From: Gnetum montanum | Lineage: Eukaryota > Streptophyta > Gnetopsida > Gnetales > Gnetaceae | DNA length: 64,000 bases | Direction: 5' to 3' | Assembly (NCBI GenBank): GCA_015680685.1 | Contig: MNCI01015611.1 | Location: forward strand, 190,901 to 254,900 | Shown here: positions 48,869 through 59,877 of the stretch, piece after piece | Position numbering within the stretch: position 1 is the first letter of the stretch | Layout: every line of letters starts with the position of its first letter | Notes under the pieces: model-generated | Database searches by the model: none | What the model was told of the DNA's origin: nothing | What the model saw: the letters and a program-made list of their open reading frames with translations, nothing else | Position numbers and translations under genes: made by a program

Positions 48869-51423
48869 ATGACCCCAAAATAAGGTGCATAAGGAGAACC
48901 CTTGTAGTGAGTAGCTAAGCACCCATGAGGTGGCTGAGGCCAACAAGTTGAATGTGTAGAGCATGAGGAGTAGGAGCCTAATCATTCTACATTCATCAAG
49001 AGGCTCCTATCACAAGACAATCGGTCCAAGAAGAGGCTGTAGAATCACAAGTTCTTGTGCATGGAAAACATCTCATGTTGTCTTCTGATTGCATTATAGC
49101 CATCCAGGAAAAGTCCACATTGACCATGATCATCATGGAAATGAACTTTGGGCCGTTTATGGAGTTTGCTCTAGAAGAAGTTCGGATGCAACTTCAGGCA
49201 TCACCTCTATGGTCCATTCTTTTAGATAGTGGCAAATGGTACCTTGGCGAGACTCATCAATTTTTGCACAACAAAGATGAACACACCACTATCAACATTT
49301 GTGAAGTCAATGTATCATTCTCAGTCAAGGAAATTATAGAAACCCTTAATATACCAAACAAAGGGACTCAGGTAGCCCATTTATGCACCAGATTTAACCT
49401 CGACACCAAAAAACTGTGGTTGAAATGAGCATACAGCAAGGAAGACAAAACATATAATGAACTAACTCTAGAGGAAAGGACATACTTTAAGATCTATACA
49501 TACCATCTCTTCCCAACTAAGGGGCTGAATAGGATTTTAGCATATGTGGCCAAGGGAAGTGCTATCTTAATGGACAAATATATTGCCAATCTTCCCTAAT
49601 TCTACTTCATCAAAATTTAGAGGTGGTTTGAGGAGAAAAAGGCAAGGAAGCCAACACTCCCATTTCCTTTCCTAATCGAAAGGTTATGCAAGCACATTGG
49701 AATCACAAGGTACATAAATGATGCCCCCTGGAAGGCGTAGAATGCTTCCTTTGCAGAGTTGCTCAAACTTGTCACACTAAGGAAAGACCTTGGTGAAGAA
49801 CAAGAACTAGAGAAGGAAGCGGAACTAGAAATAGAAGTACAACATGAGCTTGCACATCACCTTGAAACACAAGCCCCACCATCACCACCACCACAAGATT
49901 ACAAGCCCTCAATGAGCCATCTACAAAAAATTGTTGAAGTTGTTATTTGGGGAAGTAGAGATGAGTCTAATCTCTTTAGAGTAATCAACGATGCTATACA
50001 AACCACTATTTCAATTGATCCAAAAAGGGGAGAGATCTTGTTATAATATGAAGAAGGATCCCAATGGTCTAGGAAAATCTTTGGAAATGCTACATCCTTC
50101 CAAGTGATGCTTGAAACTAGAGAAGGTGCCATAGTTATGGTAATGCAACATCAAGATGCGGTAGGTGCAGCAAAAGTGATCATAGATCACATTAAGGAAT
50201 GATTTAATATACTTGTGTTCCCAAGGAGATCTTACTATGACCAAATATGTGCAGATGTTGGCCAAGACTTCGATGAATCCTATGGTGCATGAGGATGTGC
50301 TAGATTGCTTACTGTAAGTAGGGAAAGTAATGACCACCTTGTTTGACATCCCTAGTGATGTCATTGCAGCATAGTCAGACCTCATATTGAAGTTAGGGTA
50401 GAGCATGCAGAAGTAGAAGTGTAAATGTTACAATAAGGGTTGGCCTCCTTGAGAGTTGAATGATGGAATCTTGCTTAGTTTGTTGCTTTTGACCAGCTAG
50501 AACAATTCAAGATAGAATAGCTAGCTAAGCCAACTAAGGAGAACAAAGCTATAGATCAAGAGATGGAAAAGGTAGCTTGAAATGCCTTTGCTACTGATGT
50601 AGAATCCCATGCCACTTAGGAAGAAAACAAGTAACTTGCAATTGAAAATTTAAGGTTGATCATAGTTGAAAAGAAAAAGAATATTCCAGATGAAAGTGTC
50701 CATCAGTTAAGAGAATAATTGATGAGGGTCAACTAGGATATCAATAAGTTGGCCAAGGAAAATAGAGTCCTCTTAATGGAGGAGGTCTGCACTATTTGAA
50801 AAAAATATACAATTGAAATTAGGGCATGGTAGAATGAGGCCAAGAAGCATGAAAATTTGGAGGAACACTTCCATGACTAGGTAGGCATGTATAAGTAAAT
50901 AAATGAAAAGGAAATATAGCTAGCTAAAGCTAGTATTAGAGCCATGTTAGCGCAAAATCCTGATTCACAACCCATCTTGGATAGTTATGCATTGGTCCAT
51001 CAAGAAAAAGTGAAAAATAAAGGCCTATAGATTGAAGATTTGAAGGAATACATGGCATTGGCTAACCTTAGATATGCCAACCTTACCATGTTAATAGCTG
51101 GTTAGCCCAAAAGTGAGCTAGAAACACATGTAGCAACCAGTTATGCATTATATGAGAAAGAGTTTATGGATAGAAAAGATGCTTTGCAAAAGCTCCATGT
51201 GGAAACCTTGGAATTGAAGGTGGTTAAAACTAGCTACCATGGATAGAAAGATGTCACCTTAGACCTAGCTAGGAGATTAATAGATTATCAAGAATTTAGA
51301 GAAAAAGCTAGGACCTTTGAGGAAGAATGACGATAGTTTGCAGCTTGGTATGTGAAGGTCAATAAGATGTTCCTGCAATTGCTATGTCCTTGGGATGTAC
51401 TAGCACTAGCACATATTGGGTAG
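48869..51423 (+). pseudogene. Retroelement accessory ORF, sense copy (conserved N-domain, P-rich linker, coiled coil)
   Basis: ATG at 48869, then a decayed frame. The N-terminal domain (49057-49600) is best kept: MEMNFGPFMEFALEEV, TTINICEVNVSFSVKEIIET, then TYHLFPTKGLNRILAYVAKG. It recalls the domain often annotated as 'putative plant transposon protein' in plant retroelements, but I could not test this. A Glu-rich then Pro-rich linker follows (49780-49900), a small domain ending FQVMLETREGAIVMVMQHQD (about 50090-50160), and a long coiled coil (50430-51340) with about 20 stops replacing mainly Gln. It ends before the PPT. The ORF is in sense, after gag, in the place where pol would be. Homologues: 53635-54950, 58330-59059 and 63041-64000, all minus. 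Function unknown. Confidence 0.65.
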
Positions 51424-51740
51424 TAGCCTAGATGGTATATGATCCACAGATGGAAGAAGAAAAATTGCAAGCATTGGTTGATCATACAAATTTCACAAGC
51501 TTGGTGACAAAGGGAAGCATCCAATGGGGGATCTACCCCCTTCAGGAACTACATGAGCTTCCCTAGATTTGCATCTTCTAATATTGTGTTTCAATTTCTA
51601 TGAAATGCCACTTCAACATGTAAGAGTTAATTTTTTTGTTTCTTGTTTAAGTTAGTTAATAATTCCATACCTTCCTAATATTTTGTAAAGAACTTGTTCC
51701 TCATTTTGTTTAACTCAAGGATGAGTTTTTATTTAGTCAT

Positions 51741-51747
51741 GGGGGTA
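51741..51747 (+). other. Polypurine tract of family 2
   Basis: CATGGGGGTA directly before TGATGAATC of LTR-B. Identical to the family 1 PPT. Confidence 0.8.
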
Positions 51748-52638
51748 TGATGAATCATGAATCTATTAATCTTGATATCGAATATCTAATATCATAGCTC
51801 TGATATCGGATATCCAATATCGGAAACTAGGAAGTGATGTCAGATGTTTGATATCGACTCCTCCATGCTAGCTTATAAATATAACACTTGGATGCATGGT
51901 TGAGATATAGAAAAAATAGTTTTAGTTTTAGTTTTTAGTTAGCTTCTTTGTAGTTTATTTTTTTAGTCTTGTTATTCCCCAATGCATGCTAGCAGTGTGA
52001 TGTTGTGATTGTATGACACTTTTGTTCAAGTGTGATGTACTTGCACACGTTACATGATTGGAAATAAAGATTGAGATTACTTTCATCATTGTCGCATTCA
52101 CTTAGATTTATTATTACTTTAATTATTTAATTGTTTACTATTTTCTTTAGTTAAATGTTTCCATTTATTGCTATTTACTATTCTTGTTATTAAGTGGAAT
52201 GAGTATGCCTTAATCACGAGCATTTTAGTGTAATTACTTGGTGACCCAGTAGTGTATTATTTGGCAAGTCTAGTGACGTATGCTTGGTAATCCCAACAGT
52301 GGCTATATGAATTCCAAGGTATGTATGGATGATTGAGGATGGGTACTCATTTCACATAGGTGAGTTCAGGTTTTACTTTCCATTTTTTATTAGCTTAATT
52401 AATTTATTTCTTTATTGTCATTAGGAAAAACATAGGATTAGATAACAACATATGCCTCACTTTGTACTAAACCATATGTGACAAAGATCCCACTAGTCCA
52501 AGTGGGAAGATAGCAAACTATGATCAAAGCATAACAATCTAGATACCACAACTAGTCCCATCCATGGAATTCAATCGCATCGTGCATAAACGCTTGTGAT
52601 TCTTATGGTTGGGTGTAGAGGTACCGTGCCACTCATCA
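51748..52638 (+). repeat. LTR-B of family 2
   Basis: 891 bp, TGATGAATCATGAA...CACTCATCA. TATAAATA at 51874-51881. The palindromic stretch is richer than in LTR-A (TGATATCGGATATCCAATAT at about 51810-51829). It serves as 3' LTR of the left element and 5' LTR of the truncated right copy. Confidence 0.88.
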
Positions 52639-52639
52639 T

Positions 52640-52656
52640 TGGCATTGTTGCTGGGG
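52640..52656 (+). other. Primer-binding site, tRNA-Asp type, family 2 copy 2
   Basis: TGGCATTGTTGCTGGGG after LTR-B. It shows that LTR-B also heads a second element. Confidence 0.8.
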
Positions 52657-52739
52657 ATGGTGCTAATTATCTAAATTAGTTACATTATACATGATCACCG
52701 TAAAGGTATTAATGATATATCTTTTAGAAAACATTAAAT

Positions 52740-53634
52740 CACACACACCATAAACCAATATCTCTCTCACAAGGAAGTGATAATGCACTGTATAGTGAAA
52801 GCTTTGATTGGAGAAATAACGAGATATACAATGAAGAAAATTGAAGTGACCAACCTCATGCAAGGGTTTCTTATGTTCATGATCATCTTGATGACACTCA
52901 AAGACTACATTCACCTAGGGTAGAAAATCTTGGAGGAGATGATGTAAGTCCTAAACTAGGGAAGGCCTCAAGGCCTAGGACCTCCTTGCAATCTAGAAAG
53001 GATAAATCAAGGAAACTTGGGAAACACCATAGAAGCCATGGCAATCCTTCCAGTTCCTCATCTTCCTCTTCCCCTTCAACATCTAGTTCTAATGAAGATG
53101 AATGTAGGTATGAAGATAAAGCTCCACTAAAGGGTTGGAATAGAAACAAAAATTGAACTTGCAGGAACACTCATAGTCACAACATGAACATAGACAAAAT
53201 CATCACCATCAACGGAATAGGAATTTCCCTTACAACTTGTCTAATGATGATGAACCATTTTTGGCCACTTAGAGCCTAATGCAAATCATAGAGGTAGTCA
53301 AGATATCTCATAGGTATCACAAAGAGAGTCACCTACCCAAGCTTGATATGAATAATATTCCTAAATTTGCAGGATGTTATGATTTAGATTTGAAACATCA
53401 TTTACAAGTTCCATGATGCCTATGCTTTCTACAACATTGAAAGTGGGTGGCAAAATCTTGAACTCTTTCCTAGGACACTAATTGATAGAGCCAAAGTGTG
53501 TTATAGATCATTAAAACCAAATTTCATTCAACAATGGTCCACAATGTTAGAACTTTTTAACAAGAAATACCAAACCTATGCAGGGGTGTCCAAACTGAGG
53601 AGATGGATCCAACAAGAAATACCAAACCTATGCA
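52740..53634 (+). pseudogene. Second family 2 gag, truncated
   Basis: Starts like the first copy (SLSQGSDNAL), then the linker with SSSSSSSPSTSSSNEDE, then the gag core to NKKYQTYAGVSKLRRWIQ. At the end a 24-bp phrase (AACAAGAAATACCAAACCTA then TGCA) occurs twice, at 53559-53582 and 53611-53634, and the second copy is the last family 2 sequence. Everything to the right belongs to an inverted accessory ORF. The second internal region is therefore cut about 1 kb in. Confidence 0.8.
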
Positions 53635-54950
53635 ATATGTATTCAGTCATCTCTTTGATCTACAACTCCTTCAAGTAGATCTGTGCTTGGTTATATGTGT
53701 TGATTCCATTAAAGATGGGTTGCCATGCATCACCTCTTTGTTGGAGTTGCTTGATGACATCGTTTATCTTCACCTTGATCAATTTGATGTCCCTTTCATT
53801 GACCTCCTTAAGCATCTTAACTTGGTCTTTGTAATGATTTTTAACTCTTCATACTTTAGGACTTCATTCTTCTAGGAAGTGACCTCAATTATAGTCTTAT
53901 GGTAAAGGGCATGAACCTCCTCTATTAAGAGATTTCTATTTTCTGTAGTCAATCTTCTTAGATTCAAGTTCACCTTGGTAAGTTGTTCTTGTTGCTGGAA
54001 AATGTACTCCACCATTTGACCTTTTTGTTACTTAGCATTCTACAAGTGATCGTTATCATAGGTTAGCACTAGATTTTTTTTTGTAAACCTGAGAGAGTTC
54101 TTGATTGGTGTTATTGGCCATCACTTCTGACAATGACATCTTACAAATTGTCATCTCCTTATTATTCTTGACTTCTAGGTATTTTTGTTAAACTTATTAG
54201 AAAGCTTAATCTATTGTGAGTTCTAGCTTGAGAATGGTAGGATCAAAGAGATGGGCTCTAAGTTGTACAAACTTGGTGGCCAACCATCTATTACTACCAA
54301 TGGCCTCTTTGAGTTACATATTAGTGATCAATAGCTTGCCCCTTTGTCTCCAATAGGTACACTCATATATCTTTTGGAAGATCAAAAGTCTCTAAAATTA
54401 GTTGCTTAGCTCCCACCAGTTGTTCCAGTACTTCCTCGTTTTGGGTAACATTCATCCTTTCACTCTCTGCTCCTATTGATACCTACACATCTACCATGGT
54501 AGCAATATTAGGGATAGAAGCAGTAAGAGCACTTAGAGCTTCATCAACATAGTCTGCCATCACCTCTACTGCTGTCTCTTGGTCCTTATGTGGCATGACT
54601 AACACTCCTTCACCTTCTTCTAGCATTATAGAGAAGAATGTTGTATTCTTAGAAATTTCAGGGAATTCTTGTCTTGGGATAGATACAGTAACCTCTCTAG
54701 CACTAGGATTGAAGTAGATAGGTGCCTAGTTCATTTGTGATAAGAACAATGGCTATGTTTCATTGTTTATCTTGTTGATGGTCATTATGACCTTATTTAA
54801 ATGGCTCATGGCTAGATGGTATACTAAAGATTTTCCACCATCTCTAGAGGCTTGATGTTATTATGGCTGCTATTCTCTGAGTTTCCTTAGTCATTTAAAA
54901 GTTGCCAATATTTCAAGTATTATATCTAATGCTGTAGATGGTGGTGGTTG
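53635..54950 (-). pseudogene. Accessory ORF, inverted C-terminal part
   Basis: In sense it begins in the Pro-rich linker (EEDQPPPST near 54950). It continues through NPSAREVTVSIPRQEF and FFSIMLEEGEGVLVMPHKDQ, which aligns with FQVMLETREGAIVMVMQHQD of the 50-kb copy. The coiled coil follows: NRNLLIEEVHAL, KYEELKNHYKDQVKMLKEVN, against NRVLLMEEVCTI and KHENLEEHFHD in the other copy. The N-terminal domain is missing. It is joined tail-on to the truncated gag at 53634, so an inversion or a second insertion happened here. Stops and frameshifts are frequent. Confidence 0.65.
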
Positions 54951-55899
54951 ATCCTCTTCTTGAAGTTTGGTTGGAGCTTTATCTTTCATCATCTCTTGCT
55001 AGGATGTAGTAGAAAGCTTTATGGACCACATCTTCTGAGTAATAGGCTATACCTTCCATCTTGTAGATTTTTTGATGAAGCTTGTGTTGGCACATTTTGG
55101 CCATTTCATGAAACAAGTTTTACAACTGAAAGGGGATTTTGTTTATTGTCTGTTTTGTGTTGTTTTAAGAGAGATGATCTACCTATAACATCCAAACATT
55201 TTACATTTGAATATTTAAAACAATTTATGGTGGAAAATTTAGAAGAAAATATGCATCTTAAGGTTATGGGCTAATTAAAATCAAGAAATTTTTAAAGATT
55301 ATTTAAGTGAAAATGCCCAGATATGTCTTAGCATTGATAGTCTTAACAGGTGGCCTTTGGCCAACCTACGGCTCTTTATCTTTGAACCTCACTCATGAGA
55401 TGGTTAAGTGTGGAGAGGAATTTAAAGGATAATTTGTGAAAACTTAACGGAATAGGCACCTTGGATATACACAATGGGAAACTGTCATATTGTGGGACAA
55501 CCAAGAGGGTTGTTCGATTGGAGGATTATTTGTGTTATTCTAGAGATCTATATAAAATATGTGAAAAAGAATTTTTTTTTCCATCTGGAGTGAAGGCTGC
55601 AAAAGATAATTATAAGCGTAAGAATAGCAGTAAACTGGCACTAGGGCACAATGCAGCTGGACATCCTCAACATCATCATTAATAAAAGTTTCCAGGACAT
55701 CATGCAGGAGGATAGGCTACAAATGATGCTTCACAACGTGCCAATTCAGTTCCATGGAGAGCTGAGGTTTCTCAGTTGGATGTATTTACCTTACAAGTTT
55801 CATCAAGAAAAATCCCAGAAAATTGAGATAAAAGGAAATGGACAAAATGCTGGAATCCAACCCCAATATCAATGATTTTTTTTGCCAACAATTGCGTAC
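54951..55899 (+). other. Unrecognised stretch with coding-like traces
   Basis: Several + strand frames look less random than the surrounding repeats: 55064-55274 (CVGTFWPFHETSF ... TFEYLKQFMVENLEENMH), 55461-55682 (EDYLCYSRDLYKICEKEF; a His-rich end) and, in another frame after it, RANSVPWRAEVSQLDVFTLQ. Base composition is more balanced than in the AT-rich flanks. I cannot assign a family. It may be exons and introns of a host gene fragment upstream of the pseudogene at 56.1 kb, or another decayed element. Confidence 0.3.
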
Positions 55900-55932
55900 A
55901 TGATAAGATAGGACTTTCTAGATTTCACAGCA

Positions 55933-56711
55933 TTGCTTTGCTTGGTTAATGGAGATTATGAAGAAGGCCTTCCACTTCCATGGCAGCATTGTGATGCAAG
56001 CCTAAGCTTAATCCTAGGCCTGCCGTCACTCCAATTGCGTGGCAGAGAAGGAAGCATGTTTTCATGCTTCTCTGTGCCTAGAAACGCATTCACAGATACA
56101 CATACGTGCTTTGTTTAATGACAACCATGTCGCAATGTTTCCGCGGCAGGGCAACACCCTCGGCTGCATATAATTATCATAATCATCTTCCTATCATCAG
56201 GACAACGAGGACGAGAATTAACAGTAAAACAGGAGCATGCCTAACTTTATCTCCATTTGCCAAGAAACAGACATGGCAACGGCAAAGGCTTGGTCGAGCC
56301 ACAGCATTTTTGCCTCTTCAATGATGGTGGAACAAAGATGCTCTTCCTCATTCTTCCAAATCTAAGCAGAAGCGTGGATTCAGAATTTTCCAAAGGCGGA
56401 TTGGTTGGATTCAATTCTTGGCCTTTCTAAGAGAGCTGAATTGTGGATTGTACCATGGACTGCAAAAACAAAGTTTCAGGTCACGATGCTTTGGTTTCTT
56501 GCCTTCTGGTTCGTGGGATCTTGGATAATTCCATTTTTGGTGCATACGACTTGTTTTAGGAAAGACTGCATGACTTACGGAACCCAAGCCCTGTACAGTC
56601 TGGTGACTGATGTTGCGGATGGAACTCCACTCTGAAGAGTATCTGCTGCGGCGTGTCCATCATTTTGTGGCCTGTGGCCGGAGAGTAACCGTCACCATAA
56701 TCTCGCTGCAG
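55933..56711 (+). pseudogene. Plastid CAAX-protease-like gene fragment (5' exon), broken
   Basis: Two parts are readable. An N-terminal part at 56106-56322 is rich in Arg, Thr, Ser and Ala, with almost no acidic residues until late, as in chloroplast transit peptides (MSQCFRGRATPSAAYN...). After a frameshift and a TAA near 56364, a second part at 56370-56633 reads FPKADWLDSILGL, then a hydrophobic segment LWFLAFWFVGSWIIPFLVHT, then FRKDCMTYGTQALYSLVTDV. The last two resemble the plant CAAX amino-terminal protease (CPBP) family member at Arabidopsis At1g14270, from memory and untested. A TGA and a frame change follow (56634), with LLRRVHHF in the next frame. CTGCAG then GTATTT at 56706-56717 is a good splice donor, so this is a genomic and not a processed copy. 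Confidence 0.45.
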
Positions 56712-58329
56712 GTATTTACAAAATCATCAATGCAGGTGGCGGATATTCTCAAGGGTAGCACAAACTACATAATGTCCAGCAGCGCTTCACATGACATCCA
56801 CCTTGTGCTGAAAACGTGGCATTGCAACTCCACTTATGCATTTAGCTGTACATACATTCGTATATATCCATCCATCCATGTATGCATCAACTCCATCGTT
56901 ACTACTACCGCTACTAGGATTTAATAATAATAATAATATATTTTGAAACTTTCCAAGAAAAAAGGTGGTTGTAACTATTGGACACTTGGCAAATATAACT
57001 TTATTTTTTATAGGAGTTGAAACTTTCCATGGAAGTTGTAACTTCCTATGATGGTTGTAACATAATGTTTGTAACTCACCCTAATTTTTCATGATATTTG
57101 TAACTACCTAGATGCTACTATAGAAAGAGCTTCAAGGGTAGAATGAAAGAAGGGAAGAAACTAAGAAGAAGTATTAGAGATTCCTTGTATAGCATGGCTT
57201 GCTAATTGCATTGTCAATTTAGTTGCTTTGTTTAAATCCTGTGAGTTTTTTTCTTCTCATTTTGTCTTAGTTGCTTAGCCAATAGTTTAGATAGTGTTGT
57301 GCTTGGTATTTAATTTTGGGATTTTTTCGTTGCTCCTATAGCTCTATTTTTGCGTAATTCTAGAATTCTATTTGGTTGCCATATTAGAGCTTATGTTGTT
57401 TTTGAAAAGCATCTTGAGTAATTTACTAATAATGTCTTTATGAAATTGCCTGTTCGAGTTTAGAGGGTTTAGAAAATCCTTGATATTTTGAAATGACTTG
57501 AAATATTTTCAATTTATAAAGTCTTTTCCTTGATGTTTCAATCTTGAAATTGTTAAATCATTTCCAATAGCTCTATTATTTGCAATTCTTGACAACTATT
57601 TAACTAGCTAATTAATAGCTTGTATTTTGTCATTTACAAAGCATTTTAATAGTTTAATAAGAGTGTCTTTTACAAAATTGCTTGTTGAGCTCAGAAGGTT
57701 TCAACAATTTGTGATATTTTAGATTGAACTAGAACAGCTTTATTTCGAGGTGTTTTCTCATGTTCAATATATCTTGCCTAAATATTTAAGATTTCATACA
57801 AATTTGCTTTTTTTTTCCTTTTAAAATCCATTGAATCTCGCTCTATTTCTAGTTTTTTTGGATCTTTCTTTATGAGGAAAGTTAGGAGTAGATTTTTGCA
57901 GTTTTGTGCTTAAGAATTTTGGTGAAATTTTATTTGTTTTAAGCAACATAGTATAGGGACTATATAGACTAAGTGACTCTACAAAATAGGAATCTTTAAT
58001 GACTCATAGTAATTGACAAGGTTAGCTAAATTTTTGTTATAATAGCCAGTTACAATTTTATACACAAGCCTAGCCATTTCAATATTCAGAATAGCAAACA
58101 CACATTTATGATTAGTTCACTCTATTACCATTGATTATATTTGGAGATATCTAGGCCTTGGTGTTGCTAGAGACTAGTAAGCACCTAAACTCAAGTTTGA
58201 AGGAACACCTTTGTTTCTCATGATCCTAGTCACAAGACTGAAAGAAAACATTGGCAGTCCCAAATGGTCACCAACAACATGGAAAGAATAGTGTCTTCCT
58301 ATCTTTTTCTTTCTCCTTAAAATGCTTTT
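56712..58329. other. Intron-like DNA, TAA repeat, then LTR-like AT-rich DNA
   Basis: 56712-56920 has gene-like base composition and follows the splice donor, so it is likely intron. (TAA)n at 56923-56938. From 56943 to 57110 seven copies of a GTTGTAACT/GTTGAAACT motif recur, followed by AT-rich DNA that could be the rest of a solo LTR; no boundaries found. No frame is recognised up to 58329. Confidence 0.4.
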
Positions 58330-59059
58330 TGATTTTAAGAAAGATGAGTTACGACATATTAACTAGAAATTTTCCACTTAGAGTTGCACATGCCTTGGTA
58401 GAGAAGGCTATAACCTTTCTTGGCCTCACTACTGGATTAAGATGATTGGTTGCAATCTTGAAGTATGCTTTCTTTAACTTAGTAAGGACACCATACTCCT
58501 TAAGGTTCACTTCATAGCATAGTTGAATCCATTCTTTCTTGGACTTCAGGTTTTCTTGTGTAGATATCTCTGGTAGCTTTGTCCTGATGTTAGGTAATCT
58601 GAGAGCTTCGGTAATGGCCTCAACCGAGTAGGAGATGGTGATGTCTTTTATTTTTATAGTGGCATCTCATTATCAGTTATTCTAGAAGACATAGGAAACC
58701 CTTGAAGTTATTTCCAAAACTCTTCTAGTACAAGCTTCAAAAATGGTTTGAAATCTAGCTCTTATAGTATGGAGCTTTGAATCATCTTGGTATGAACCTT
58801 ATTAGGTAGGCTTCTATAAGTGTGACCTCTAAATTAGATCTTAGCCTTGGAACTTCATCCTACTTGGATTACCTTGTTTCTATTGTAGGAATTTTTTAGA
58901 TAGATTCACTTTGGGTTCCTGTTGTAGGGGTTCAGTAGCATGGATAACCTTGGTTGATTACTCCTAGGATTGTTATTGTTGTTGATCCCTTTCACCACGT
59001 GGTTATTTTCCCTTAGGCTGTGATGGTCCTCCTATTTAGGATCCTCTCCTAGATGCCAT
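58330..59059 (-). pseudogene. Accessory ORF, N-terminal domain copy
   Basis: ATG at 59059-59057 (MASRRGS), directly after a splice acceptor-like GATAGCAG. The best part in sense: ATIKIKDITISYSVEAITEA and LRLPNIRTKLPE, then KKAYFKIATNHLNPV and AFSTKACATLSGKFLVNM. These align with INICEVNVSFSVKEIIET and YFKIYTYHLFPTK ... KGSAILMDKYIANL of the 49-kb copy. The linker and coiled coil are not seen on its 3' side (57-58.3 kb). Several stops at former Gln/Trp codons lie in the first 100 codons. The conserved non-coding motif lies 0.8 kb upstream on the same strand. Confidence 0.6.
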
Positions 59060-59877
59060 CTGCTATCACAAAGGTAACCTAGGATTAGTTTCGTAAGCAT
59101 AACCTTAGTTGTCTTTGAATACATTTCTTTCATTTGATTGGGTTATGTTTATTGGTCAAAGGTTTTAATTTTATCATTAAGTCCTCATTAGTGATCACAT
59201 GCTTATGATATTATTTTATTATTATCTTATTCATCCTCTAAAGGAGGTTGATTGTTGATATTATTTCTTATGATAATTAATTTAATATTATTTTAATATC
59301 TTATTCATGAGGAGTTAGAAAAATGTCCAGAATTTGATGCTTAGTGTTTGATGCTTCCACGATGTAAAGTATACCTATGGTAGCTCAAGAATTGAAGAAC
59401 AGGTAAAATTCGATAAGCAATTGAGAAGTTATGGCTCTTGGAAGGCACTTGAGCTCTAAAAAATTGGTAAAAACTTCTTTTTTGTTTAGAAAAAATGAGC
59501 TAAGTGTTGCAAGTATATATAGGATTTTTGTGCCGCATCAACAAGGATGTGTTGATTGGCTACATAAACTAAGCTTTCTATGTCGATGGGGATGCGTTGA
59601 TGTAGTTGTTTGTAAGAATTTTTTACTTAATGATATCAGGAAATTTTGGACAAGTTTGGGGTCGAAATAAGGGCTAGATGAAAGTCGTAAAACTAGAAAA
59701 TCATAGAAATAAGATAATGAAGGGTATGTTTTAAGAACTTGAAGCAATTTGAATATATGAGATGAGTTCTTGGAGGATGTTTCTAATGTCAAACTAGATG
59801 TTTCAAGCTATTAAGATGATCAATTTTGCAATGAGACCTATGGATAGAGAAGTGAACTTAAGGTAAACCAAAAGAGA
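59060..59877 (-). other. Spacer upstream of the 59-kb accessory ORF
   Basis: No preserved frame. By position it corresponds to the gag-to-accessory spacer of family 2 and may be partly intronic. It begins, in sense, with the conserved motif at 59905-59878. Confidence 0.4.

Larger units (their letters stand above)
43364..52638 (+). mobile_element. Family 2 element: gag plus accessory ORF, two LTRs
   Basis: 9.3 kb, + strand: LTR-A (43364-44248), tRNA-Asp PBS (44250-44266), gag (44374-46660), about 2.2 kb non-coding, accessory ORF (48869-51423), PPT (51741-51747), LTR-B (51748-52638). No protease, RT or integrase is visible. Gag, the zinc-knuckle spacing, the PPT and the LTR 3' ends (GGGGTACCTCACC...CTCATCA) are shared with family 1, so the two are sister non-autonomous families. 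LTR-B is followed by a second PBS and gag, so the right side is a tandem copy and no target duplication can be read. Confidence 0.85.
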
